From assembly GCA_023213395.1 (NCBI GenBank), contig CM041465.1, positions 167,407,741 through 167,471,740 on the forward strand: a stretch of 64,000 nt of DNA, read 5' to 3'. Of this stretch, positions 11,881 to 24,203 are shown in pieces (the stretch's first letter is position 1; each line of letters starts with the position of its first letter). Source of the DNA: Cycas panzhihuaensis. Lineage: Eukaryota; Cycadophyta. The position numbers and the translations under genes were made by a program. The notes beneath the pieces were generated by a model that made no database searches, was not told where the DNA came from, and worked only from the letters and a program-made list of their open reading frames with translations.

Positions 11881-13639
11881 GTCTAAGTATACATAAAAAA
11901 TTCTAATCACTAGTGCTTTCCACATTTGCCTTTCATATATGATAATTTTATTATTGCTTTAAAGGCCTACCTCTATTAGGCTTAGATACTTCAATTCGAT
12001 CTAGCCATCTACTTGCTAAGTAATTCTTAATAATAAGCTAGCCTCTACTTGAGTGGCCTATAGACCCCTTTTAGGCCTAACTACCTTATCAACCATAAGT
12101 GGCTTATCAAATATAAGACCCATATCAAATGTAGGATCCTTACCAAGCTTATTCCTAGGATTGATCCTAATGGATTGATCCATATGTTTCATAAGTGCCT
12201 TACTAAGAGGGATTGGACTCCAGTTACCTGCCTTATGAATGAGATGCATTCTATGAAAACCTTATAAAATCCCTCATTCACATTATTAAAGTTACTTAAC
12301 CCCTTAACCATTTCCAAGCCCTTAAGTCATTAACTTAATACTTATATTTTAATTAAACCTAAGTGGGCAAACAAGCTCCTAATCCTTTGTAAGCTCAAAA
12401 TACTTTTGGGACATTGTAGCCACCCTTATAGCTTAGTTTAGGAGATACCACTCTTTCTTAGGCCTATTGCATATTTAAGACTACTCATGACCTAATCCCA
12501 TCTATTTCCTAATCCAAATAGTAAGTAGTCTCGCTATAGTAGGCTACTTTGTAACCTATAGCTTCATTTTCCCCTTTACATACCCAACCCCCACTAATAA
12601 TAGCCCTATTTATGGGTCCCACTTTAGTGATAGGTCTTTAATCTACCCTCTAAATATACTAATCCATCCCACCTATCCCTCCAACAAGTGGGATCCACAC
12701 CTCTATTCCATAACTTAGAGGTACTTGGTCTAACACTTTTATTCCATTAGTTCCATCTCATCCTTGATTAATAGGACCTTGGGGGATTCTTCACCCTCTT
12801 CCATATTATTTTAGACCTATTCAGCCTATTCCCTAGCTTTTGCAGTCCACCTTTGTCTTACCTAAGTATCTTATTTAGTAGGAGAGGTAAGATGGGCCTT
12901 ACCCCCAACCTACCTTTGGAATTTGCCCTCTTTGCTTATATGGGGTTACCCCTCGAAATGAAGGCCTATATAGGTAGAATCCCATCCCACATCCTTATTC
13001 TTATTTTATTATTTTATATCAAGCTATGCCTATGGGTCCTCCATCATACCTTCCTCTTACTAAGTTGCAAGACCTCATGCTTCACTAACATATTGGGTAC
13101 CACATATCCAGCCCTACCAAGCTCAAATTAAGCCCACCCTTACCCCATCTTATATAGCCATTCCTTAGGGAGCAACTACATAGGGTGGTTTTTTATACCA
13201 AATCTCTCCATATAGCTCTATAGCGTATAGAGGATCTATTTCTTATTTACCTAATACCTATGCCTAAGTAATATCTTGTTATTAAGCTAGGAATGTCATG
13301 TGACCCATTCTACCTTACTAATCCTACTAATGGGGGAAAACACCCTATGATAGGACCTAAATCTAATAATTTTATCCACCTTAACCTATCTTTCCACTTG
13401 TTAATCCCTTAATTCAACTAAGGGCATACCCATTTGTTAACTATTGAACCATCCCACTCTCCCTTAAAGCACTTATAACTAATTTTCCACCTCACCCCAT
13501 AAAAAATGCCTAAGTTTGAGGGTACTTCATGAAGGAAGAGGTTTTGGAGCCACCTTCCACCTAAGATATACAATACAAATAAGATAATAACATAATAAGA
13601 ATTGAGAAGGTGGAATTTATACAACCTCCAAAATTAATA
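11880..13639. other. unrecognised interval, possible antisense remnant
   Basis: No family could be named. The minus strand keeps a fairly open stretch at 12249-12058 (INPRNKLGKDPTFDMGLI) and another at 13624-13418 with several Trp and Lys residues. The look is that of a decayed transposon open frame, perhaps a LINE-like ORF1, but I saw no zinc knuckle, endonuclease or RT motif. The plus-strand open stretch 12853-13131 has no recognisable domain. Confidence 0.35.
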
Positions 13640-14029
13640 TCTAAACTATCATTCAATCATTCTTGATATATTACATAAGGTATTATCTTATATATACAAA
13701 ATATATAGTTACAAAGAGGTAAGAAAACTATGAGAGAAGTTGATCATGTAAGGTGACTAGTGGTACCATATATGATCAACATTATATATGTGTTCCAAAT
13801 TATAATGTAGTATGGGTATTTAGAACCTTGTGAGCATTAGGCTCATAACTATAAGTCATGACTAGCTACTAATATTAACATGACTAAAATACATGTATAA
13901 TACACTTTATCACATTGAGTTGATAAAGTGACTAATATGGCTTACTAGTATAACTTTGTATTTACAAATATACAATGTAATTACAAATATTAAATGTTGA
14001 ATTAATTAATGCATCATTAATTCTTCTAT
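13640..14029 (-). repeat. copia-3 candidate 3' LTR (outer end approximate)
   Basis: On the minus strand it would start TGATAGAAGAATTAATG at 14029, just after a GGTAGGG purine tract that could be the polypurine tract, right behind the RNase H end. It contains TATATATAAG-like promoter sequence. The far end near 13640 is a guess because the 5' partner is absent. Confidence 0.5.
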
Positions 14030-14079
14030 CACCCTACCTTAATGTTGATCTCATTAATTTTGATTATGAGACCATGCTA

Positions 14080-15645
14080 AAACTATTTGAATTTATCATG
14101 ATTAAATACTTTGGTGAAGATATCTATAATTTGTTTGTTAGTCAACTTGTAAATTAGATTAAATCTCACCATCCTCAACATGTTCTTAGATGATCTAATG
14201 GTGAAGCTTGATATACATTGTTATTCTATGGAATATAGGAAGTAGCTTATGTTTCATAATACTAACCTCTTTAAGAATTCTTCTTAGCTAAGTAGCCTCT
14301 GTAGCTACACTGATAGAAAATTTGTACTTTACTTTAATGGAGGACAAGGTGACATTTATCTACCTTTTATAACTCCATGAAATAGAGGTATAACCTAGGT
14401 TAAAGTAGTAACCTAGGGTTAATCTATGGCTATCCTTGTAACTAGCCTTATCAACATTTGCATAACCTACCAAAATTGGATTATTTACCTAGAAATAATT
14501 AAGTCTAAATTGAAGTGAACCCTAGAGATATATTAGGATTCATATAGCTACCTTCTAGTATGAAATCTTGGATTTTATCATAAACCTAGAATAAATCCTA
14601 ATAACATATGAAATATCTAGTTGAATATATATGAGGTAGATCAATTTCTCCATAAGCTACCTATACAAAGTAGGATTAATAGGTTTACCATGCTCATCAA
14701 TATCTAGCTTAAGTCTAGTCTCCATAGGGGTTGGTGATGGTTTGCATTTCTCTATTCTAAATTTCTAAAGGATCTCCTTTGCATATTTGGATTATGAAAG
14801 GAAGATGCAACTTGGCTACTCCCAAACTTCTATACCAAGAAAATAGTAGAGTAACCTAAGGTCAGTCATCTTAAAGCTACTTTTAATTCCCCTTAAAGGT
14901 ATGAAATTTACTTTATATCATTATCAATTATTATAAGATCATCAATATACAACATGATTAAAGTGATTAAGTAATCTTGGATTTTGATGTACAATTAGGA
15001 TCCAAGGATAACCATATAAGTCTATGCTTCTAAAAATATTCATCTATATTCATATACCAAGCATGAGGTGATTGCTTTAAGGACATAAAGAGCCTTCTTT
15101 AACTTATAGAGTAGATGCCATTTTCTATGAATAATATAACTAGGAGGTTAATTTAGCTACATTTCCTCTTATAAGTCATTATTTAAAAAGGTGCTTTTTA
15201 TATCCATATAGAAGATAGGCCAATTAAGCTAAGCTACTAATGGCAAAACAAGCCTCACAATGGTCTTATTGGCAATAGGAATAAATTTATGATCATAATC
15301 AATGCTTTCAAACTGTTTGAAACCTTTGGAAACTAAATGTGCTTTGTAGTGTTGAATGGAGCCATGTACATTAAGTTTTACTTTATAAATCCAATGATAA
15401 TCAATTAGTTTCTTTCCATCCCATAGCTTAATTATCTCTAAAATGTCATTTTACAAAATAGAATATATTTCCTCATTCATGGCTACTTACCGCTTTTGGT
15501 CTCTAACAACTTCTATAAAAGTGGTTGGCTCAAGAGCTAATAATACTTTTGTCATTAAAGAAAAGTTAGTAGATGACTTATACTTTGATTGCCTCTTAGA
15601 TTATTGTGGAGACAATGGAGTAGAATAGATTATCTATAGGTACCA
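14080..15645 (-). pseudogene. copia-3 reverse transcriptase and RNase H
   Basis: The minus-strand reading gives the copia RT in order. First come a DGSIQ/YKAHLVSKGFK-like block (here HGSIQHYKAHLVSKGFK) and DYDHKFIPIA. Then IFYMDIKSTFLNND holds the first catalytic Asp. YIDDLIII at about 14949-14938 keeps both Asp of the Y-x-D-D catalytic box. Further on, KYKFSISVATEAT and TNKQIIDIFTKVF are the RNase H end. The catalytic Asp residues survive, yet numerous stops make the copy non-functional. RT and RNase H would copy element RNA into DNA. Confidence 0.85.
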
Positions 15646-15949
15646 TTTGGGAAGCTACTTTGAAGTGAATTCTACTTAAGAATCGTTTGAAGGAATTATG
15701 GAAGTGAAAGTTGAACTAGAAGTTGAGGTAGGAGGTGCATATGAAGGACTAGGAGTATATGATAAAGATGGAGGTAATTGAACTATAAGAAAATTCTATA
15801 TAGTATAAGGTGGAATAGGAGTTACTATAGGTTGTTCATTAAAAAATGAAAGTTAAGATAAATCCAAGTCTTAGTTCTCTTTTGAAAAAAATTACATCCT
15901 AAGATATATACATTTTTCTAGTAGTAGGATTATAAAGTTTGTATGCTTT

Positions 15950-16950
15950 GTAATTGGTTAGTAGCCAATAAAAATACACTTCCTATTTTTGTCATCTAAT
16001 GCCTTCCTTTGTTCTTCTAGTATAAGTATATATACCATACAACTAAAAATATACAAATGCAAGACTGTGGGTTTTTTACCTAACTAGGCCTTCTTAGGTG
16101 TAATATTTAAAATTACCTTGGTTAGACTTCAATTTTTAAGATAAGCAGTAGTATTAATGGCTTAAACTTAGAATTGAAGTCCTATTTTTTTTGCAACAAA
16201 CATGGCTTTACTTTTTTTAACTAAGGTTTAATTCATATACTCAATAACTCCATTTTGTTGAAGTATGTAAGGGGTAGAAAACTGCCATTTGATACCATTA
16301 TATTTATAAATATGGATGAATTATCTATAAGTATATTTACCTCCATTATCACATCAAAGGATTTTGAGTGGTCTTCTAGATTTCAATTCAATTCTATACT
16401 TAAATTCTCTAAACTTTTCAAATGCTTCTAATTTCTACTTTAGGAAATAAACATATACCTTATGGGAACAATCATTAATAAATATAATAAAGTAGGGGCA
16501 CCTATTGAATGATGCCTAAGATATGGGTCCACAAATATTAGAGTGAATAAGGCCCAATGGTTCTCTAGTATGCCAAACTCTACCATTTGATTTAAACATA
16601 GCTCATTGATATTTTTCCATGACATAAGTCTTATAAAATGTCTAGTTTGCTTAATATTCAGTAATCCATATATAATATCCAACTTAAAAAGTAAGTGGAG
16701 GCTATTCATATTCAAATGACCAAGGCATTGATGCTTAGGAAGTCTCTAAGAAATAAGTGCCTTTGAAGCAGATTGCTCATTAATATTAGAGGTACAAGTA
16801 GAAGTATCAAATGTAGAAGTTATATTGCTATAAGTGTCAGTATCATTTTGTAGAAGTATAGGTCTTAAAATCACATCAACATTATACAAACCTTGGTCCT
16901 CATATCTAAAGGTAATCAAATTACCATTCAAATTAGTAATCAAACATTTC
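15950..16950 (-). pseudogene. copia-3 GAG-pre-integrase and integrase
   Basis: From 16715 the minus strand reads LLFKLDIIYGLLNIK, then GILENHWALFTLIFVDPYL, matching the stretch between the GAG-pre-integrase and integrase core. A CDNGGKYTYR block holds the second catalytic Asp, and QQNGVIEYMN holds the catalytic Glu. The C-terminal part (KNRKCIFIGY) lies near 15990. The first-Asp position (family S-D-x-x-G-P) reads IFVDPYL. Stops fall mainly at sites where Trp or Gln is expected. Confidence 0.8.
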
Positions 16951-16979
16951 TTAAGGTGGATAAATAAGATATCAAACTT

Positions 16980-17216
16980 TCACTTATTTATTTGGTTAAT
17001 AGATAAGAGATTATATGTCATACTAAGGACATAGAAAACATTATTAAGGTGATGTCTAATATAAAAATCTTTTAAAGCTATGGGATTATTATTAATCTTG
17101 GCAACCTTTAGAATAATACCATCATCAAATGTAACTAATTGGTCATAAAGTAGCCTTGTATCTATAAGTAAGTCTTTATAATGTATCATATAATAAGAGG
17201 CTCTAGAATCTATCAA
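16980..17216 (-). pseudogene. copia-3 aspartic protease
   Basis: An open minus-strand stretch of 78 codons. It begins MIDSRASYYMIHYKD, the active-site block with D-S-G changed to D-S-R (Gly to Arg, a G-to-A type change). It ends YVLSMTYNLLSINQINK, the classic end of copia protease (NLLSINQ). The protease would cleave the gag-pol polyprotein; loss of the active-site glycine makes this copy inactive. Confidence 0.88.
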
Positions 17217-17329
17217 CTAAGATTTGTTAAATGATGCACAACAAATATAATAAAGAACAAGTTTTATGAATTGGCCATATGGCCTCCTTATTTCTGATTC
17301 TATCTCTAGTTACAATTTTAGTTTTTTTG

Positions 17330-18283
17330 GTTACATTGAGGGGCATACTAATTCTACCTTGTGGGTCCTTGGTAATTGCCATTTCCATAATTCTAATTAC
17401 CCCAAGTTATAGGGTAGTTTTGGTTATATTGCTATTATAAGTCAAGTTTCTTCTTCCTATAATTGGGTGCAATATGTCCCAATTTACCATAATAGTGACA
17501 AATAATCTTATTAGGATGTTTAAGGCACTACCAACACTACTGATATAGATGTTGATTTAAATCCATTGAACTAAACTACTAATTAAGGTGTGAACATTAT
17601 TATTTCCCCTTATGTCATGCAACTAAGGTAAGAGTTGAAGAAGTGACACTTAAATCTCTAAGTCTATTTAGAATACATTCCTGTTGAAACAGAAGTCCTT
17701 TAAAATATTGAAATCTAATATGGCAAGATGATTAGAATGAGATAAATTAGATATAAGAGAATTGTATCCTATTGGTAAATACATTTATAATACAAGATAT
17801 AAAGTCACTATCTTTAGCTCGCTTTCCTATAATGCTTAACTAGTTCTTGATTAACTTAATTTGAGTTAAGAGAGTTGCAATTGATCCTATATATGGTATA
17901 GAGTAGAGTTGTTCTTTAAGTATAATAGCTTTAGTATTATCCTTCCTTTAATACAATGTAGAAATTATATTCAAGGCTTTAACAAAAGTGGTAGTAAGCT
18001 CAATGTTTTGGCCAATATTATCCTCATAGGAAAGGTGTAAAATGGAAAGTGTAATTTCATCATATTCATTAAATGAAATAGGGGTAACTAGATCAAGTGG
18101 TATAGTAATAGTAGCATCATTAGGATCTTTAGTAGGTTTAAGTTTAAGAGTGATACTAAAAATATAAGTCTAAAGTTTATTTATTATCAATATATTCTTG
18201 ACTTGTTTCTTCTAAGCTAAGAAATTATCACTTCTTAATAATTTAATACTATTAGTTGTAACCATTTTAAGTGCCATCATGTC
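17330..18283 (-). pseudogene. copia-3 gag
   Basis: The minus-strand frame starting at a methionine at 18283 reads KMVTTNSIKLLRSDNFLAWKKQ, typical for the N-terminus of copia gag. It stays readable with scattered stops to a knuckle at 17500-17457, CHYYGKLGHIAPNY. Two of the three cysteines are now tyrosine. The start context is an AUG closely downstream of the presumed primer-site region. Confidence 0.8.
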
Positions 18284-18284
18284 T

Positions 18285-21200
18285 CAAATAAATGCCTAGT
18301 CTATCTTAAAGGTTTGCTAATCTAGTATCTAAAGTTTTAGTGCCTCCTTACCTAGTAACCTGTAGTAGTTGACACGACTCTATCTGATGGCATACCTACT
18401 CACAAGTAGCAGCTCAAAGACTTAATGTATCCAAAAGTACATGGGTGCTACTAATGGTTCTTCTAACCTCTTAGAATTATTAATCCACCCGTTCTAGATT
18501 TATAGCCTAAATGATAGATCCTTATCTTAAAGCACACTTCCAACCAAAGCACTCACCCTCTCTAAGTCTAACTTAGTCTCCAAACTCTAAGGTCTATCAA
18601 ATAATCACCTTAGTCTACCACTCAATACACCTTATAGTTATTGCCTTCCCTTATAATCTATAGAGTTTAAGGAAACATAATAATATGCGTAGGAGTGGTA
18701 CCTTTAAGGGTCCTAACTATTCCCCTTATAGGACTAGTATCGAAGGGTTATTCAATTAAGTGTTAATTTTTAATGTTTCAAGTTTTTAAAATTTTTTAAG
18801 ATTTTGTGATTATTATTATTATTATTATGTATATATAAAAAGAAATATAATAGAACTAAAAAACCTCTAAAAAAAAAAAAATTAAAAAGGCTTTAAAATA
18901 ATTTAAAAAAACTAAAAAAAAAAAAAAGAAAACTTATAGCAAATATTTTAAATTTCATAAACTAAAGTTTAATAATTATAGATAATTAAAAAATAAATTA
19001 GGGTGACATCAATAGAGGTGATTAAATGAGGATATGCAAAAATATTTCTTTTGAATGAAGTTATGAAAGCATGATCTTGCACCATATCTCAAGTTTGGAT
19101 CTAGAGAGGATTACAATGAGCAATCATATTATAATATTTTGCCAATCATATAGTGACTAGAAATCAAACGAAGCTTGTAGAATTGCATGGTTTCACACCA
19201 TAAAATTTATTGACAAATCTTCTAAAAGTTGATTTATCTTAAAATCCTTGGATTTTGGATTTCAATACATCTAAATAGAGGTCTAGAATACCATCTTCCT
19301 TTGTATACATGTTGAATTACCTTAGATGCATGTGATGTATCTTTAAATTTGTGGTGTCAATTGATCTACAAGAAAAAATATGAAGTTATAAGGATTGTAT
19401 GATACATCTCTATATTTGTGGTGGTCTTTGATTTGTAAGTATAAATGTTCATTAATCCTAATAAATAGATGTATGGCCTATGTGATGCAACCCCTTGCCT
19501 AATCATAGGCCTAATTATCATTAATGGACATTAGATTATAAGATGCTTTCATAAAATTTCAACTATAGATCAGAGTATTCAATATTAGTATTGACAAGGG
19601 TAATATTTCCACCATTCCACTACATTAGTAAGAGTAGTTTGATGAATGTAGAAGCCATTAATGGGGAGAATAATGAGCTCTTAAATAAATTGGTAGATAT
19701 AAAATATAAAGGCTCAGTCTGGCATAACCAATATGCATGCTTATAGGTTCACAATATCCCTTCTATTTGCTCAAAGATTTCCTATTATTCCTTTAAAAAT
19801 AAACCCTACAAAAAGGGTGGGTAACCCTAGGAAAAGGTTTAAATCTCATATTATATTGGCTTCCATAAATATTGTCATGAAGGTATATAATCTTTTAACA
19901 TAAATATATCATTCCTAAGGAAACAAAAGCCACTATATATTTGATGTTTGATAGTGATTAAAGTTACTGGAACATAATTTATATTTAGTATTTTTGGTTT
20001 TAATAAGAATCATTAAGATGAGATATCTTTATAGCTCTAGACAAATGATCTTAAGGGATTCAAAAAGTATGAGAGTATTGATGTTATTAATGCTATGGTA
20101 TTCAATATAGAAATTGATAGTTGAGGCCTATAAGTGATGTTGATTATTCCTCTAATTATTGCAAAGGCTACATATTAAGTAGGGCCAAAGGAAATAGTTA
20201 GTATTATAGAGAAGCTCTATGATATTGAGTTAATGATGGCTTTGCAAGACTGTTTGAGTAAAATAAGATCTAACAATATATGGTGTGAAGGAGATTGCTT
20301 GCATTCTCAATGGAAAGAAGAAGAAGAAGCAATAAATATGGATGCTTTGGATTTAGGTTGAAGAGGTGGTGGCATGCGGGGTGCTTCAAAGGTGGCTCAT
20401 CTGTAGTTTCATCTTCAGGATCAAAATTTGGGGTCAATGGTGAATATGACTCTTTGGGCTTTATATACATAAGCATGCCTAAGGAACCATTTTTCTATGG
20501 ACTAGGAGCATATACTAGATTCTTTATGCCTTTAAACCTTAGATGTGGGCATCTATATATATGTTGATGGCTATTCCACTACTAGTCTTTTAGTTGGACG
20601 GTCTATTGATTGTCATTATGATTCCTCTACTCAAAGCCTTATAGATCTATATAGATTTATGAGCCTTTAGTGACTAAACCATGGTGAGTCTTATTTAAAC
20701 CCTAATGCTAACTCTATTATAAATTCAACTTTAGTGGTCTTGACTGAATTGATAGTATCTTGAAGACTAGAAGGCTAGTTGGTCTTTAACCTCATTGGGA
20801 TCTATTCTTTAAGACTATGTAAGTTTCAATCAATGTCTATTTTTCTAATTTTTAGGTAACTTGATTATGAATGGCCTGAAGCTCATTTATGTAGGCTTCA
20901 ATTGATATTATTTATCTTAACCACATCATTTAACCAAAAAAATTTGGTTCTATGTCTCTTCATATTACTTAAAGAAACATTTATAAATTTGGTCCCATGT
21001 TTGATTTGTTAGGTACTTATTGGTCCATTATTTATACTAGTGGTGAGCTTTGCCTTCCAAGTAAATGGAGGTAAATGCCAACTAATTAGCTTTATACATA
21101 TGATTGAGTGTAAAATATGAATCTAATTTACTAATCTAACTGTGAGTTGCATCCTTGCTATGATCTAGATCAAAGATTGGTATATTGATCTTATGATTAA

Positions 21201-21666
21201 ATGGTTGTTGTCATGGAGACTGGGGGGGTGGGATTCCACCTTGTAAAGTTCTACCTTATAAGGTGCTAGTGGAGTTAGAGCTAGTAACAAAGATAAAATT
21301 GGAGAGTTAATTGTGTATAGTTATAACCTATTAAGTGAGGTTTATAATATCCATTGATAACTTAGGTGTATGATGTTTATGTGTGTCTTGCATAGAGAGA
21401 AACTAAGTTTCCAAAGAGGAAAGGCATGTAGAGTGTATGAAAAGGGGTTTTGACAAAGTAAGATCTAGTTAAATGAAAGGAATATAAGAAATGGAAGAGA
21501 TAAATATAAAGGGTATCAAAGGAGTAGAGATATATAAAATGAATAGAGTAGGGGAAAGAGAGGTAGGATGTATGGTATTTATAGGCTGTTGACCCTAAAA
21601 ATTAAGTAAGAGAATCACCTAATGTATTTAGAATAAGAGAATGAGCTCGTCAAGATGATATAGGTG
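18285..21666. other. AT-rich interval with an unrecognised broken frame
   Basis: 18285-18780 is the leader side of copia-3 and shows no LTR match. 18780-18960 is an A/T tract with an ATT microsatellite. From about 19790 to 21200 one plus-strand frame can be followed with many stops, including a fairly open stretch at about 20040-20340 (IDVINAMVFNIEIDS, IVSIIEKLYDIELMMALQDCL). I do not recognise the product. 21230 has a G8 run. Confidence 0.4.
18808..18829. repeat. (ATT)n microsatellite
   Basis: About seven uninterrupted ATT units, followed by long A-rich tracts to 18960. Confidence 0.9.
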
Positions 21667-21671
21667 GGTAG
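21667..21671. repeat. GGTAG target-site duplication, left copy (element C)
   Basis: The 5-bp GGTAG directly precedes the LTR start TGAAACG and is repeated exactly at 31619-31623 after the other LTR ends in AAACA. Confidence 0.9.
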
Positions 21672-24203
21672 TGAAACGCTCTCCACGGGGCAATGATCCA
21701 ACGCCTAGCGGGAAGGACACAAAACCACAGGGCTAATAGGCTAAAGAACGAGGATCATACCTCGCGGGACGTCCGTCTTGCCGGAGCGCGTGCACGGACG
21801 CAAGGTGCTGGTTGCTTACAGGTGGCCGTGCAAGGCGAGACCCTCCTACCCTTCGGATGGCCGGGAAGGGGAAAAGGAAACTCGCACGCCGCTACTTCTC
21901 AAGGTAATGAGAAAGCGGCGAAGGGGGGCAACCAACCGAACGTGTCACGGGTAAAATATATGCAAGAGCGGCTAAGGAGGGATCGGTCAAAGGATCTCAA
22001 ATACCATAATACGCGGGGTATAGCAAAGAAAGGTACAAGTAAAGCAAATGCAGAGTAAAAAGCAAGTATAAAATAAATAGTTATTTCTTCCCCTTTTTCT
22101 TATGTTCTTTAACTACTAAAGCAAGTGTAAAGAAACGTAAGAGCACGAAAAAAGGGTATGGAAGGTGAGCGGAGAATACCTGGATCCGGCGGTTGGGCTG
22201 AGACGCAGCTGTCACTACTGCGCTTCCTCCCGTCGTCCTCCTCGTGCGACGTCGGTTGCAAGCGGTGATGGGGGATCACTTACCTCCCCGAAAGCAAATA
22301 AACACTAACTAAACTGAAACGATAAAATAATAAAGCTCAAAGCGACACAAACAAAAGGGAGAACATACCAAACAAGCGTCGACCGGCAACGGGTCGACCC
22401 TATGCGCCCCTTTGTTCCGAACGCTCCTGCAAGCAAATAAGCAGAATACCTTCCCCTCGAGAGAGAGGCTACGAGATACAAAAAGGTATGTATATATGTG
22501 CCGCAAGTAAAATAAACTAAGCTAGGAAGATACGGTTAAGCACTAACATGCAATGAAAGGAAACGAAGTCACACGACACATATGCAATCGATATACACCA
22601 CCAACGCACTAAACGGGATTGAGTGTAGCCCTGGATGGCTAACTCACCCACGAGAGGTCTCTACAGATATAAGGGAAGCGATGCTAGCATGTAACAGGGT
22701 CGTGTAGCAACGGATAGCCTATACCAAGACGGGTATTCAAACCGACTCTCCAAAGCTTCTCTAGCCCCGCTTCCTAAACAAGAGCGGGAGATAAAGGGGA
22801 GAGGATAAGGGACTAACCCTTGGGGAGTAGGGCAGACTGGGGACGGAACCCCGCCTACCTCCCTCTAACCCTCGTGTAACCCTTTATGCCTATTGCCCAA
22901 GAAATGGCGAAAGAGAAGGGTTGGAGGAAAAGGATGGGTTTAGGGGGCAAGTGAGAAACTAGGCCTAGCCTAGGGCAACACTCAATGGGCCACAACCGCT
23001 ACGGTTATTTGCATCAAATGATCAAGGGAAACTCAAGGAAATACATGCACAAAGAGAGGAAAAGATTTGCAAGTAAGCAATGAAGAAATAAGCAAAAAGC
23101 ACTTAACAAGGGACACCAAATACCTCCAATGATGAGAAATGAGAGCATGTAGGTCCTTGGAAGCTTGGTGTAGCGGTCCAACCAATGCCTATGAGGTGTT
23201 GTTGCATGTCCCTTGCAAGAGAATAAGGTAGTGGAACCTCATGCAAGTCAAAAGCTTGGAAATGGCTCCTTGCGATGGTCTTTCTTGGTGAAAAATCCTC
23301 TTGAAAGCCTTGAGAATGTATGAAGAGGAAGAGTGCTTAGAACGGAGTCTGTGAATGGCCTGCAACTCCAGAATAAGCACCCTTTGTACCTCCGATCCAC
23401 AAATGTAGGAGGATGTCTCTTATCACTGTTTTTGTTCTTTGTCTCTTTGTGAAAAAATGCTCTAAGAAAGTTGAAAAGTGAGGTGAATAATGATGCAAAT
23501 GAATGAAAAATGGTTTTATGTCTCGAGTGAAGCAAGTGAACGTTGGGGCCCTGGCGCCCAACGTTAGAGCCACGCCATTCGAAAAATCGCGCCATCGTCG
23601 TGGTTTCTCTTTTTAAATTTTAAGCGATCATGCGATAAACTTAGCGATCAGCTTAAGTTTATCATGCAGACGACCGGTACCGCCTCGAACTCATGCATCG
23701 CTTAATTTACATGCAGACGAATCAAAACCCAAAAAACAGAAAATTAAAGTAAGAAATCAGGTTTTTAAGGTAAAATCATAAGTTAAACTCAAAATACATT
23801 AGTCAAGAGCAGCTTTAGGTCATGGGCATGTGCTCAAACGGCAAAAAGACCTAACTAAGGGTTAAACCAAAGCTTAGAAAGGGTTTGCAACATAAGCGGC
23901 CTGTGTAACACGCATAAACAGTGGCAAAAGCATCCCGAAGACCATGGAGACGTCGTGGGTGGTTGCACGCCATACGAGGTGTCGCGATTCACGATGAATG
24001 CCCCCCGTGAGTCGTCATAGGCTAAAAGGTGCGGTTAGGCACATCCATAATCAACAACCAATCAAACACCTCCATATCCACACCCACATCTCAATCAAAC
24101 CATTCCCAATTACTCCAACCATCATAACTAACCAAACTAAACCCATATACTGCGCACAAACCAGGTCGATGTGTCATGAGTCCATTCCCGATGGCCGGAA
24201 ACA
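21672..24203 (-). repeat. element C 3' LTR (left copy, 2532 bp)
   Basis: Starts TGAAACGCTCTCC and ends GGCCGGAAACA on the plus strand, matching 29072-31618 almost base for base in its AT-rich parts. Differences are mostly short indels at GC-rich spots. Between 24045 and 24143 every G of the partner is replaced by C. Open stretches inside, such as 21693-22058 plus, are not genes: their homologous frame is broken in the partner LTR. Confidence 0.93.
24045..24143. other. G-free patch: clustered G-to-C differences from the partner LTR
   Basis: Compared by eye with 31461-31558, all 18 G positions of that copy read C here, and the patch contains no G at all, while the neighbouring A, C and T are nearly unchanged apart from one short scrambled spot near 24105-24111. 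Normal sequence with G resumes after 24150. Confidence 0.85.

Larger units (their letters stand above)
13640..18284 (-). mobile_element. Ty1/copia element copia-3, nearly complete
   Basis: The minus strand carries, in copia order, gag (18283-17330), protease (17216-16980), GAG-pre-integrase (about 16950-16600), integrase (about 16560-15950), RT (about 15640-14450) and RNase H (about 14400-14080). A candidate 3' LTR follows from 14029 downward. Many stops and frameshifts interrupt it. I found no matching 5' LTR around 18300-18900, so the upstream end is missing or replaced. A decayed primer-site-like string lies near 18371-18395. Confidence 0.85.

Noticed and set aside
12853-13131. 92-codon plus-strand open frame as a gene
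   Set aside because: No recognisable domain, no start context or neighbours; similar lengths arise by chance here.
18284-18780. A 5' LTR for copia-3
   Set aside because: No similarity to the candidate 3' LTR at 13640-14029 was found; only a doubtful primer-site-like string near 18380.
21693-22058. 121-codon plus-strand open frame rich in Arg and Gly
   Set aside because: It lies in the LTR of element C on the opposite strand to gag; the homologous LTR (29072 onward) breaks the frame with several indels, so it is not a conserved gene.
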